Origin: Novosphingobium sp. KA1
Lineage (GTDB): Bacteria; Pseudomonadota; Alphaproteobacteria; Sphingomonadales; Sphingomonadaceae
Assembly (NCBI RefSeq): GCF_017309955.1
Contig: NZ_CP021247.1
Location: 2,443,001-2,507,000, forward strand
Length of the DNA stretch: 64,000 nucleotides
Reading direction: 5' to 3'
The notes under the pieces were generated by a model that was given only the letters and a program-made list of their open reading frames with translations, had not been told where the DNA came from and did not search any database. Made by a program: the position numbers and the translations under genes. Positions 21,883 through 30,376 of this stretch are shown one piece after another (position 1 is the stretch's first letter; each line of letters begins with the position of its first letter).

Positions 21883-22773
21883 ATGGTATTCCTGCTCGCG
21901 TGCGCGCTGGCTGTCAGCGGCGCGTGGGTGGTGATGGCCGGGTTGGATGACACCGATATTGCCTCATCCAACCCGCCGTCGGATCCCGCAACGATGCCTA
22001 AGACACCCACTATCGTCTCGCTCAATCCCTGTACTGACGCAATTCTTGCGGAAGTGGCCGATCCGGGGCAATTGCTGGCGATTTCGAGCTATAGCCATGA
22101 CCCGGTTGCGAGTTCGATGGACATTGCTGTCGCCCGCCGATTTCGTGCGGTGTCCGGCTCGGTCGAGGAAGTCGCCGCAATCGGTCCGCAAGTGGTGGTG
22201 GCGAGTACGTTCCTCGATCCTGCCTCCTTCGGTGCATTGAATGGCCTGGGATACCGGGTGGTACGTGTTCCTATCGCTTCGGATATCGCGTCTACACGAA
22301 AACAGGTGCGTGAATTGGCGAGCCTTGCTGGCCATCCCGAGCGGGGAGAGGCACTGGTCGCGCGAATCGACGAAGCGCTGGCGCGTGCTGCGCCGCCCTC
22401 GGGCTGGAAGCCTGTACCGGCGCTGGTCTGGCAGTCCGGCGGGTTGGTTGCCGGTAATGCGACGTTGATTGCCGACATGATGCGTCGGGCTGGATTCGAG
22501 AATGCTGTTTCCACGCGTGGTCTTGGCCAGGCTGATTATCTACCGTTGGAATCAGTACTGGCAGACCCACCGCGGATCATCTTCTCAATCGGAAATCCAA
22601 AGCCGCACGGTCAGGACGACGAGTATCGGATGTTGCGTCACCCATCGCTCAAAAAGCTGGCGCGCACGACCTATTTCAAACTTGACCATGCCGCACTTTG
22701 GTGTGGGGGCCCAACTGTTCCGAGAGTGCTTGGCGAACTCGCGGCAGCAAGGCATGAACTGCGCCGGCCATGA
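21883..22773 (+). CDS. btuF: cobalamin-binding periplasmic protein
   Basis: Substrate-binding protein of the B12 ABC importer. I start it at ATG 21883, eight bases after AGGAGGG, giving 296 residues; a GTG at 21820 overlaps the btuB stop but lacks a ribosome site. The N-terminal MVFLLACALAVSGAWVVMAGL is a signal or membrane anchor. The cluster-A binding fold is shown by TPTIVSLNPCTDAILAEVADPGQLLAISSYS and later GYRVVRVPIASDI and ARTTYFKLDHAALWCGGP. The operon location between btuB and btuC fixes the assignment. Confidence 0.88.
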   Translation: MVFLLACALAVSGAWVVMAGLDDTDIASSNPPSDPATMPKTPTIVSLNPCTDAILAEVADPGQLLAISSYSHDPVASSMDIAVARRFRAVSGSVEEVAAIGPQVVVASTFLDPASFGALNGLGYRVVRVPIASDIASTRKQVRELASLAGHPERGEALVARIDEALARAAPPSGWKPVPALVWQSGGLVAGNATLIADMMRRAGFENAVSTRGLGQADYLPLESVLADPPRIIFSIGNPKPHGQDDEYRMLRHPSLKKLARTTYFKLDHAALWCGGPTVPRVLGELAAARHELRRP

Positions 22774-22786
22774 ATTCCCCCCACTC

Positions 22787-23752
22787 ATGAACATCCGTCT
22801 GATTCTCGCGCTGCTTGCTGCACTGCTGCTTGCCGTGCCGCTGTCGTTGCTGGCGGGGCGGGTGTGGATCGACCCGCTTGCGCCGCAATTGCAGACTGCG
22901 TCGGTGATCCTCGTCGAACTACGACTGCCGCGTGCAGTGCTGGCGTTGGTTCTGGGCGGAGGGCTCGGCACTGCCGGAGCCGCGATGCAGGGTTATTTGC
23001 GCAATCCGCTTGCCGACCCCGGCCTGTTCGGGATCGCCCCCGGGGCCGCACTGGGCGCAGTGCTGAGTTTCTGGACCGGCTATGCCGCCGCTCCCTATAT
23101 GTTGCCGCTCTTCGCGCTGGCGGGGGCGGGCGGGGCGATGGCTCTGCTGGCGCTGATCGCCGGACGTGGCGGCGGAGTGGCTTTGTTCACGCTTGCGGGA
23201 TTGATGGTATCCAGTCTGGCCGGCGCGCTGATGAGCCTTGCTATCAGTCTTAGCCCGTCCCCCTTTGCGATGAGTGAGATAGTGACCTGGATGATGGGTT
23301 CACTAGCCGATAGAAGTTGGCACGAGGTGTGGATCGCGGCGCCGCTTACAGTGCTGGGAGCCATGGTGCTGGGGATTGCCGGACGTGACCTCGACGCGAT
23401 GACGCTGGGTGAAGTCGCTGCCCATTCACTTGGCGTCGACCTGTTGCGTTTGCGAGCTTTGATGATTGCAGGGGTTGGGCTCACCGTTGGAGCTGGTGTG
23501 GCAGTGGCCGGGATTATCGGATTCGTCGGGCTGATGGTGCCCCATCTGGTGCGCCCACTTACCGACCGTCGCCCCTCGTCGTTGTTGTTGCCTTCTGCAT
23601 TGGCTGGTGCATTGCTGATGCTGCTGGCGGACTGCCTATGCCGCATTTTGCCGCTGGCGGGGGGCGAGTTGCGGCTGGGCATTGCGCTCAGCCTGCTCGG
23701 TACGCCGTTCTTCCTGCGGCTCTTGCTGCGCATGCGCAAGGAACTGGCATGA
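22787..23752 (+). CDS. btuC: vitamin B12 ABC transporter permease
   Basis: 321 residues from ATG 22787; ATG 22754 would overlap btuF by 20 bases and is an alternative. The FecCD-family permease features are visible: VELRLPRAVLALVLGGGLGTAGAAMQGYLRNPLADPGLFGIAPGAALG near the N-terminus and, near the C-terminus, VAVAGIIGFVGLMVPHLVRPLTD, which is the loop coupling to the ATPase. About ten membrane helices are predicted by hydrophobicity. The stop codon overlaps the btuD start (ATGA). Confidence 0.93.
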   Translation: MNIRLILALLAALLLAVPLSLLAGRVWIDPLAPQLQTASVILVELRLPRAVLALVLGGGLGTAGAAMQGYLRNPLADPGLFGIAPGAALGAVLSFWTGYAAAPYMLPLFALAGAGGAMALLALIAGRGGGVALFTLAGLMVSSLAGALMSLAISLSPSPFAMSEIVTWMMGSLADRSWHEVWIAAPLTVLGAMVLGIAGRDLDAMTLGEVAAHSLGVDLLRLRALMIAGVGLTVGAGVAVAGIIGFVGLMVPHLVRPLTDRRPSSLLLPSALAGALLMLLADCLCRILPLAGGELRLGIALSLLGTPFFLRLLLRMRKELA

Positions 23753-24531
23753 CGCTCGCTCTTAATCTGGCTGGCGTCGCAGGACGGCTTGACAGAGTGT
23801 CGCTGCAATGCCGGCGCGGAATGGTCACCGCGATCTGCGGGCCTAACGGTGCTGGGAAGTCGACCGCATTGTCGTGCCTCGCCGGGTTGATGCTCCCTGA
23901 TAGCGGCGAGACGCTGCTTGGCGGATTGCCATTGCACCGCCAGACTCTTTCGCGCCGCGCGCGATGGATCGGCTATCTTCCGCAGTCACCGGAGGTGGCC
24001 TGGGACGTATCGGTCGAAGTGTTGATCTCTCTTGGCCGGCTGCCGTGGAAGGACGCACCCGCGATCGAATCACGAGAGGCGATCGAGGACGCCATAGCGG
24101 CGATGGATTTGCAGGAACTGCGACATCGTCCGGTTTCCCGCCTGTCGGGCGGTGAGCGGGCACGGGCACTGATGGCACGGGTTTTGGCGACCCAGCCCGG
24201 CTGGCTGCTGGCTGACGAGCCTTTCGCCGCTCTTGATCTTGCCCATGCGGCTTCGCTCATGCGCCATTTCCGTCAGCAGGCGAATGTCGGTCGTGGGGTG
24301 GTGCTTGTGTTGCACGATCTGGCAACGGCGATGAACCATGCAGACCAGGTGGTGGTGCTGGAAAAGGGCAGGGTAGTTGCCGAAGGACCGCCCGAGATCG
24401 CCTTGTCACGCGAAGTCGTCACGCGTGTATGGAATTGCCCGGCGCGCTGGCTTGGGGACCCTGGTGAACGCGCATTGTCGCTGGGCGCGCCGTCCCCTGC
24501 GGCATCAGGTCTGCGTGGGCGGTTGAGCTGA
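23749..24531 (+). CDS. btuD: vitamin B12 ABC transporter ATP-binding protein
   Basis: 260 residues from ATG 23749, which overlaps the btuC TGA by four bases. Walker A GPNGAGKST (31-39), Q-loop LPQSPEV, signature LSGGERARA (132-140), Walker B WLLADEP (152-158) and H-loop VLHDLATAM are all intact. It energises cobalamin import together with BtuC. The C-terminal tail after residue 220 is poorly conserved. The operon ends here; the convergent chemoreceptor gene begins 40 bp later. Confidence 0.94.
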   Translation: MTLALNLAGVAGRLDRVSLQCRRGMVTAICGPNGAGKSTALSCLAGLMLPDSGETLLGGLPLHRQTLSRRARWIGYLPQSPEVAWDVSVEVLISLGRLPWKDAPAIESREAIEDAIAAMDLQELRHRPVSRLSGGERARALMARVLATQPGWLLADEPFAALDLAHAASLMRHFRQQANVGRGVVLVLHDLATAMNHADQVVVLEKGRVVAEGPPEIALSREVVTRVWNCPARWLGDPGERALSLGAPSPAASGLRGRLS

Positions 24532-24571
24532 TTGTGATCTTGCGGACGTCGAGCGATGGATCGCAGTCGGA

Positions 24572-26050
24572 TTAGAATCCGACCGCTTTCTTGATCACGC
24601 TGTGTACAGAACGAGCACCTTCGTCGTCGCCACGCAGGCGAGTGCGGCGCTCGAACTTGAACTTGCCTACTGTCTGGGTCATCCCGTCCGCCTGCTCGGT
24701 AAGCGCGCGTGCGGCGGCGTTCGATTCCTCGACCATGGCGGCGTTCTGCTGTGTGTTTGAGTCGAGTTGCTGGATTTCGCCCGAAAGACCTCGCATCGTT
24801 TCTGCTTGCGAGCCGGAGAGGCGGGAGATCTCGTCGGCGCGCTCGGTCGTGTCGGCGAGCTTGCCGATGATCTCCTCCAATGCGGCGCGCGTTTGCGCGA
24901 CAAGGTCTACGCCTTCGTGCACATCTTGCGTCGAGGTCGTAATGAGGTCCTTGATGTTGTTTGCCGATTCCGTGGTGCGATGGGCTAGCGCGCGCACCTC
25001 GGTGGCGACAACGGCAAAGCCTTTGCCTGCCTCGCCAGCACGGGCAGCCTCGACACCGGCGTTGAGCGCAAGCAAGTTGGTCTGGAAGGCAATGGCCTCA
25101 ATGACGTCGATGATGCTGGCAATCTGGGCGGAGCTGTTCTTGATCTTGTCCATGGCCTCGACGGCCGATTCCATCACTGTTCCGCCGTGGTGGGCGTGTC
25201 GGGCCACTTCGGCGACGCTGGCGTTGACCTGAGTGGCGCTGCTGGCTGTGGTAGTGATTGCCCCAGTCACGTCACGGATGCCTTCGGCGACACGAGCGAT
25301 CGTGGCCGCCTGACTTTCGGTTCGATAGGCAAGGTCGCTGGCCGCTGCATTGATTTCCTGAGCGCTGACTTTCACGCTTTCCGCGGATTCGGTGATGTCC
25401 ATCACCATTGCGCTCATCCGGCGTCGCATTTCATGGAAATCGACGGCAAGTTTTTCGAACGAGGATGGCAAATCCGCGAGTTGGGCCTGGAGGTTGCCGT
25501 TGGCGACTTCCGCCATGGCGTCGCTCATGGCGGTCAGTGCGCGGTCGCGGGTTTGGGCCTCGTGCAGGAAGTAGGTGCCCAGTGCGATCTGCATGTCTTC
25601 AAGGGAAGCCCGAACCAGTGTCCCGATGACTTGACCGGTGGTGCGGCTGTTGAGCGGCGTGATGAATTTGCCTGACAGCATCGCGACGATCACGTCCTCT
25701 AGCACGGTGGCATAGGCTGTGACGTAATAGTCCGGCGTTAGTCCAACACGGGCATGGATCTCGCCGATCTTTTGGCTTCGGGCGCGAGCAGCACTATCGA
25801 AGCGACCGGAGAACATCTTGAGCCAGTGCTCATACTGCGCGTTGGATGCGCGTTCTCGGATCTCTGCACTGGGAAGCATGCGGGCAAGGTCAGGAGTGGC
25901 CTCGATACGTTCGTAAAGCCGCGCGAGCGCCTTTGGGGCATGTTTGACCATCATCGCCCGCAGCTTGGGAAAGAGCCGATAGTTGCTCTCTGTAAGCGGT
26001 GCGATATTGGCTTTTGCGGCAGCGCCGATGTCGGTCGAAATCGCGTTCAT
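24572..26050 (-). CDS. globin-coupled methyl-accepting chemotaxis protein
   Basis: A soluble 492-residue chemoreceptor. I start it at ATG 26050 (MNAISTDIGAAAK). Residues about 15-180 match the protoglobin sensor domain of HemAT-type proteins, with the haem-ligating proximal histidine in KIGEIHARVGLTPDYY (H99). The rest is a coiled coil and the MCP signalling tip EAIAFQTNLLALNAGVEAARAGEAGKGFAVVATEVRALA. No membrane segments are seen. It probably senses oxygen or another gas and signals to CheA, encoded in the che operon 20 kb away. A perfect 8-bp palindrome overlaps the stop codon (24566-24583). Confidence 0.9.
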   Translation of the reverse strand: MNAISTDIGAAAKANIAPLTESNYRLFPKLRAMMVKHAPKALARLYERIEATPDLARMLPSAEIRERASNAQYEHWLKMFSGRFDSAARARSQKIGEIHARVGLTPDYYVTAYATVLEDVIVAMLSGKFITPLNSRTTGQVIGTLVRASLEDMQIALGTYFLHEAQTRDRALTAMSDAMAEVANGNLQAQLADLPSSFEKLAVDFHEMRRRMSAMVMDITESAESVKVSAQEINAAASDLAYRTESQAATIARVAEGIRDVTGAITTTASSATQVNASVAEVARHAHHGGTVMESAVEAMDKIKNSSAQIASIIDVIEAIAFQTNLLALNAGVEAARAGEAGKGFAVVATEVRALAHRTTESANNIKDLITTSTQDVHEGVDLVAQTRAALEEIIGKLADTTERADEISRLSGSQAETMRGLSGEIQQLDSNTQQNAAMVEESNAAARALTEQADGMTQTVGKFKFERRTRLRGDDEGARSVHSVIKKAVGF

Positions 26051-26251
26051 GTGATCAGCCCATCCCCTTCGCAATCACGTTCTGCCTGCCGGAAGCCCCC
26101 TGACAGGATGTCAAGCGAGCGACCTGGGAAGCTCCCGGACTGACCGCACGCTTGCGCGCTAACTGGTCTAGAGGACAGAGACTAAGATCATGAGTTGGAA
26201 GGGCTAGGGAGCGTTCCTAGGTCCGCATTCATGCTTGCACGATACTTTGAA

Positions 26252-26301
26252 GGGCAATGCCGCTCGCCTTGGCGGCGCGCGGCATTGCCCCCCCCCCCCC
26301 C
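26252..26301. repeat. 12-bp inverted repeat abutting a run of 14 C
   Basis: GGGCAATGCCGC (26252-26263) is repeated inverted as GCGGCATTGCCC (26279-26290), and the last three C of the repeat are the start of a homopolymer of fourteen C (26288-26301). It lies in the gap between the glycine-zipper gene (stop 26322, same strand) and the chemoreceptor start (26050). No T-run for an intrinsic terminator is seen. Confidence 0.7.
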
Positions 26302-26321
26302 GGCAGGTCGTCAGGCCACGA

Positions 26322-26693
26322 TCAACGACACTTCACTTCGCCGCGATCGATCTCGCGGCCGAGCAGGCCGCCAGCAACGCCGCCGATGATCGCGCCGAGG
26401 GTCTGGTCGCCATTGCCGGCGATCTCGTGGCCGGCCAAAGCGCCGGCACCGGCACCGATGATAAGGCCTGTGGTGCCATTGTCGCGCTTGCAATAATAGC
26501 GCCCGTCATGTCCGCGCCAGACATGGTCGTTGCGGGACATTCGGCGCGGTTCGGCATAGCGACCGCGCGAATCGTACTTGTGCTTGTCGCGATAGCCGTG
26601 GGCGGGAGCATGGCGGGGCGGATCGGCAGCCACTGGCGTTGCGAGCGGAATCGCGACGGCGGCCATGGTGAGCGCTAGAAGCGTTTTCTTCAT
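26322..26693 (-). CDS. glycine-zipper (17-kDa antigen-like) surface protein
   Basis: A 123-residue secreted protein: signal peptide MKKTLLALTMAAVAIPLATPVAA, a His/Arg/Tyr-rich middle (about 24-66) and a C-terminal glycine-zipper hairpin GTTGLIIGAGAGALAGHEIAGNGDQTLGAIIGGVAGGLLGREIDRG, the Rickettsia 17-kDa surface antigen / Gly-zipper_2 motif. Such proteins insert a glycine-packed helical hairpin into the outer membrane or envelope. No lipobox cysteine is present. Its single gene is upstream of the poly-C tract. Role unknown. Confidence 0.82.
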   Translation of the reverse strand: MKKTLLALTMAAVAIPLATPVAADPPRHAPAHGYRDKHKYDSRGRYAEPRRMSRNDHVWRGHDGRYYCKRDNGTTGLIIGAGAGALAGHEIAGNGDQTLGAIIGGVAGGLLGREIDRGEVKCR

Positions 26694-26872
26694 TTTACGG
26701 CTTCCCTTTTTGAAGGTGGTCAGTTTGCCGGTTTAACGCGTGATCTGGCTATAGGCTCCATCATGTTCGATGCGCCACTTGGATTACTGACGCAAATGGC
26801 CGAGGAAGAGCGTTCTGATTGCGATGGAATTTCGGGCTCGGCGGAATGAAAGGGACGAATAAGGTGACGCAG

Positions 26873-27712
26873 ATGCAGATCGATCTGGTCGATGTCTTTG
26901 CTTCAGGTCCTCTTAGCGGGAATCCGCTTGGGGTTGTGCGCGGGGGGCACGATCTCGATTCTGCACAGATGCTGGCAATAACGCGCTGGCTAGGTTTTTC
27001 TGAAACCACCTTTCTGTTGCCGCCGAATGATGCCGATGCGGACTATCGGGTCCGGATCTTCTACCCGGCGGGAGAACTGCCTTTTGCTGGGCATCCGACG
27101 CTCGGCAGCGCCCATGCCTGGTTGATGGCGGGCGGGGTGCCAAAGGTGGCAGGGCGGATCGTTCAGGAATGCGGCATAGGGCTTGTAGAGGTGCGGCAGC
27201 ATGATGGGCGCCTGGCATTTCGTGCGCCGCCGTTGATGCGTGATGGACCACTGGATGGAGCGGACTTGGCGGATACGATCAATCTGACGGGAGCGGATCC
27301 GGCGCGGATCCTCGCGGCTGTTCATGCCGCCAATGGACCGGGCTGGAAGTTGCTCCACTTGTCTAGCGTAGAGGCAGTGCTAGCTGCTGAGCCCGCTGCC
27401 CGCGCTGCGCCGGGAACCGATGTGGCGTTGCTCGGAGCGCATGCGCCGGGCGGTCCCGCCCAGTTCGAACTGCGCGCCTTCTTCGCCGATGCGACCGGGC
27501 GACTTTGCGAGGATCCGGTGACGGGCAGCCTCAACGCGGCGGTGGCGCAATACCTGTTCGGTGCCGGACTGGCCGAAGGAAGCTACGTTGCGGCGCAGGG
27601 ACGGAAGACCGGGGCCGACGGCCTGGTGCATTGTGTCCAGGAGGCCGACGGCTCGGTGTGGATCGCCGGACGGGTGGATACTGTGTCGTCCGGCGGCACG
27701 TTGGCGTTCTAA
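26873..27712 (+). CDS. PhzF-family phenazine biosynthesis-like protein
   Basis: 279 residues from ATG 26873 (AAGGTG six bases upstream); in-frame starts at 26846 and 26864 are possible. The PhzF fold is indicated by the N-terminal VDVFASGPLSGNPLGVV, the FSETTFLLP motif that contains the conserved glutamate, RIFYPAGELPFAGHPTLGSAHAW and the mirror motif CEDPVTGSLNAAVAQYL in the second half. Homologues are isomerases acting on small metabolites; the substrate is unknown here and phenazine genes are absent. Its stop codon TAA overlaps the stop of the convergent dehydratase gene. Confidence 0.85.
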   Translation: MQIDLVDVFASGPLSGNPLGVVRGGHDLDSAQMLAITRWLGFSETTFLLPPNDADADYRVRIFYPAGELPFAGHPTLGSAHAWLMAGGVPKVAGRIVQECGIGLVEVRQHDGRLAFRAPPLMRDGPLDGADLADTINLTGADPARILAAVHAANGPGWKLLHLSSVEAVLAAEPAARAAPGTDVALLGAHAPGGPAQFELRAFFADATGRLCEDPVTGSLNAAVAQYLFGAGLAEGSYVAAQGRKTGADGLVHCVQEADGSVWIAGRVDTVSSGGTLAF

Positions 27713-28884
27713 ACCGGCTTCTTCGGCAGCGCGATCTCGGCGGTGCCTACGCACATCTTCACGCCGCGCTGGTTCGTCATCAGGTGAGTAACATGGACAA
27801 GGTGACGCCCTTCGGAATCGATTGATTTTTCGGTCACTTCGGCCGTCTGGATCGTCACGTCACCGGTTAGTGCTGGGCCGCGGTAGTTTGATATCGAGTG
27901 GGCGAGCATGCCATGCTCGCCAGCCCATCCGGAGAGGTAGTCGGTTACCCAGGATCCCATCGAGGCGCCGTAGCCATAGCCGCGCGGCATGCCGATGCGG
28001 CGGGCGTACTTGGGGAACAGGTGTCCGCGTGAGGGACCGTAATAGGCGCCGTCGGTGAGGAAGGGGTTCTCCTTCATCATGTCCGGATCGTTCTCGTACC
28101 CGGCCATTTCGCGCGTGAAGCCGAGCGCTTCCAGATCGTTCTTGCGCAAGCTCATCGTCCCCCAGGTGTTGACGATATAGGCGCGCCATTCGGTGGCGAA
28201 GCTGGCCAGTGAGTGCGGGCCGAACACGCGCTCGGGAAGCTGGTCGCCCACGGCCACGTCGTCCCACCAGCGTTCCTTGTGGCCAAGATCGTGCAGCATC
28301 TTCACCCAGGTGAAGACGCGCGCCTCGATGTCCGTCAGGGCTTCGTCGGTCCACTCGGGATCGTCGAAATCGGCCGGGTTGACGGTGGCGCCGCCGGCGT
28401 GGGCGTTGTAGCGCAAGGCGGTGGAGCGCTGCGTGGCGATCTTCTCGCCATGCTGGTTGGTGTAGTTGTTGTCACCGCGCTGGAAACAGGTGGGGCCGAA
28501 GCCGGTTTCCTTGACCGCGTAGTCGAAGGGAATACGGGTGTTGGTGATGACGTCGCCCGCCTTGATGCGGGTGTCATGGAACCACCATTCGTCGCCTGCG
28601 AAGAGCAGGTGCGAATTGGGAATGCAGCCTACGCAGGCCGGGGCGGCGCCGTGACCGTCGTCGGTGGCAATCGGGAAGCTCTGCGGCGCGACAAGGCCGC
28701 CCCAGCGGCTGGCGGCCGCGAAGTCCGGATCGAAATGCACGAGGTTGGGGTAGTGCATCGCATGGACCCAGCGCCGGATATCGTTGGCCGCAATCGGCTC
28801 GCGCAGGGGCGAGAAGTCCATGACTTTGCCGAGGTACTGGTCGATGTCGGAGCAGTCGAGTGTGGCGGTTGCAGTAGCGTTCAT
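27709..28884 (-). CDS. MaoC-type acyl dehydratase with two hot-dog domains
   Basis: 391 residues from ATG 28884 (MNATATATLDC). An N-terminal half resembles the FAS1-type dehydratase domain (MDFSPLREPIAANDIRRWVHAMHYPNLVHFDP and GDEWWFHDTRIKAGDVITNT) and the C-terminal half a second hot-dog domain with FGPHSLASFATEW and the MGSWVTDYLSGWAGEHG helix. Such two-domain proteins hydrate enoyl-type or steroid/terpenoid side-chain intermediates. It is followed on the minus strand by nothing, being convergent with the PhzF gene, and preceded by the reductase-like gene at 28943-29458, 58 bp away. Substrate unknown. Confidence 0.72.
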   Translation of the reverse strand: MNATATATLDCSDIDQYLGKVMDFSPLREPIAANDIRRWVHAMHYPNLVHFDPDFAAASRWGGLVAPQSFPIATDDGHGAAPACVGCIPNSHLLFAGDEWWFHDTRIKAGDVITNTRIPFDYAVKETGFGPTCFQRGDNNYTNQHGEKIATQRSTALRYNAHAGGATVNPADFDDPEWTDEALTDIEARVFTWVKMLHDLGHKERWWDDVAVGDQLPERVFGPHSLASFATEWRAYIVNTWGTMSLRKNDLEALGFTREMAGYENDPDMMKENPFLTDGAYYGPSRGHLFPKYARRIGMPRGYGYGASMGSWVTDYLSGWAGEHGMLAHSISNYRGPALTGDVTIQTAEVTEKSIDSEGRHLVHVTHLMTNQRGVKMCVGTAEIALPKKPV

Positions 28885-28942
28885 CGGAAAAGGTGTCCTT
28901 GGGCGGCAAGGCAGCCGCCGGTGTCGTTTTCGGAAGTTAAGG

Positions 28943-29458
28943 TCAGGCGTTGCGCAGGCCGGTGGCGTCCTCGGGCTTGAAAACCGAGATTTCTTCGTCT
29001 GCTTTGAGCAGAACCAGCGGCAGCACGCGGTCGGTCGACTTCTGGTAGTCGGCATAGAAGGGGTGGCAATCGATGAAGAAGTCCCACACCTTCTGGCGCT
29101 CTGCCCCTTCCGGCTCGCGCCAGGTGCCGCGAAAGGCCTGCGTGGCGATCTGGAACTCGACCTCGGAAGTGGCGACGAGGTTCAGATACCATTGCGGATG
29201 ATGGTCGGCCCCGCCCTTGGAGCCGCAGATCACCACTTCGCCACCGATATCGGCATAGCAGAGCGGGGTGATGAACACCTTGCCGCTCTTGCGGCCGGTG
29301 TATTTGACCAGACAGTGCGTCGCGAACTTGCGACCGCCGACGGGGGTGATGTCCACGATATGGCCCTGCACGCCGCCGGAGCCCAAGTACATCTCACGAT
29401 GCTCGGTCACCCAGTCGCGCCGGACGGCACTGATGGCCGCTGCGGTTTCGTCGCTCAT
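28943..29458 (-). CDS. nitroreductase/deazaflavin-dependent (DDN) family protein
   Basis: 171 residues. The segment VDITPVGGRKFATHCLVKYTGRKSGKVFITPLCYADIGGEVVICGSKGGADHHPQWYLNLVATSEVEFQI matches the split beta-barrel of the F420/FMN-dependent Ddn family (mycobacterial deazaflavin-dependent nitroreductase relatives), in which GGADHHPQWYLNL is strongly conserved. Sphingomonads are not generally noted for F420, so FMN or another deazaflavin may be the cofactor. It is the first gene of a two-gene unit with the dehydratase gene, suggesting that both act on the same lipid-like substrate. Confidence 0.78.
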   Translation of the reverse strand: MSDETAAAISAVRRDWVTEHREMYLGSGGVQGHIVDITPVGGRKFATHCLVKYTGRKSGKVFITPLCYADIGGEVVICGSKGGADHHPQWYLNLVATSEVEFQIATQAFRGTWREPEGAERQKVWDFFIDCHPFYADYQKSTDRVLPLVLLKADEEISVFKPEDATGLRNA

Positions 29459-29591
29459 GCCGTGCTCCTCTCCACGCTTGTTGCGGCGAAGGATCGCGAA
29501 GGTTGGCCGGTGGGTCCAGAGGCTATGGCTGAACGCGGAGAAGTATCATCGGGGCGGGTTTTTTTGGGCGGGCGAACTCCTCCTTTCCGGT

Positions 29592-30305
29592 ATGAGGATG
29601 TCTCGATTCGATAGTTGGATGTCTGGTTTGTCGCGTGGTCGTTTAATTCCGCTTTGCCTTGCCTTCATGATGTTCGCTCAGCCAGCACGAGCGGAGGACA
29701 CGGTGAGTATCGATGTCTACGCCATTCCGTCCCGATCCATCGTTGATCTCGTCGCGAAAACCAGCAGCGACCTTGCCCGGCATGGCATGAGGACATTCTT
29801 CGCGCAGGGCCATGCGGTTCACGTCACGCTCTACATGACCCGATACCCTATGAGCGCGGAGCCCCAGCTAAAGGCTGCTGTGGCCAGGGCAGTGAAGGAT
29901 TGCCGGTCCTTTCCCCTCGTCGTCGAAGGATCGGAACGGACGGCATCCAACTGGCTGTTTCTGCGCGTCGGACGGAGCGTAGCCCTGCAGCGATTGGCGG
30001 ACGAAATTACCCTCACGGCCGAGCCGTTTCGGTCGCGTGACGTTACCCCTCCTGCGTGGATGGGCGAATACCCCGCAAAGCTGCCCGCATTCGAACGCTA
30101 TGGATCGCCCAACGTCTTCATGCAGTTTGACCCGCATCTGACTTTGCTGGCAAACGAGACGCACAACGGCTTCGCGGCGTTCGTGGCCGAGCTGGAAAAG
30201 AACCCGCCCAGGGCCAATGGAACTGTGGAAGGCGTAGGTATCGGGATCGTCGATGCCAATGGTCAGGTGGTGAAGACCTTGGCCGAATATCGCTGCGCGC
30301 CCTGA
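29592..30305 (+). CDS. exported 2H phosphoesterase (2'-5' RNA ligase-like)
   Basis: 237 residues from ATG 29592. The N-terminus ending LCLAFMMFAQPARA is a Sec signal peptide (cut after residue 34). Two HxT motifs, HVT (77-79) and HLT (182-184), about 105 residues apart, define the 2H phosphoesterase superfamily (LigT, cyclic phosphodiesterases). Normal members are cytosolic RNA-processing enzymes; an exported one is unusual and may act on periplasmic 2',3'-cyclic nucleotides. It is convergent with the GGDEF-EAL gene and has no operon partner. The identity of its substrate is not visible. Confidence 0.72.
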   Translation: MRMSRFDSWMSGLSRGRLIPLCLAFMMFAQPARAEDTVSIDVYAIPSRSIVDLVAKTSSDLARHGMRTFFAQGHAVHVTLYMTRYPMSAEPQLKAAVARAVKDCRSFPLVVEGSERTASNWLFLRVGRSVALQRLADEITLTAEPFRSRDVTPPAWMGEYPAKLPAFERYGSPNVFMQFDPHLTLLANETHNGFAAFVAELEKNPPRANGTVEGVGIGIVDANGQVVKTLAEYRCAP

Positions 30306-30323
30306 GGGCGCATGGCCCCACAA

Positions 30324-30356
30324 GCCCGGTCCATCGACGTCTTCAATGGGCCGGGC
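30324..30356. other. hairpin between convergent genes
   Basis: GCCCGGTCCAT (30324-30334) pairs with ATGGGCCGGGC (30346-30356), allowing one G-U pair. It lies between the convergent phosphoesterase and GGDEF-EAL genes. No strong T-run flanks it, so it may only weakly terminate transcripts. Confidence 0.35.
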
Positions 30357-30376
30357 CAAATCTGCCTCTTGGACGC

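Noticed and set aside
26235-26678. Plus-strand frame crossing the poly-C tract and the glycine-zipper gene
   Set aside because: Antisense to a signal-peptide protein with a clear glycine-zipper motif; the frame depends on the C-run length.
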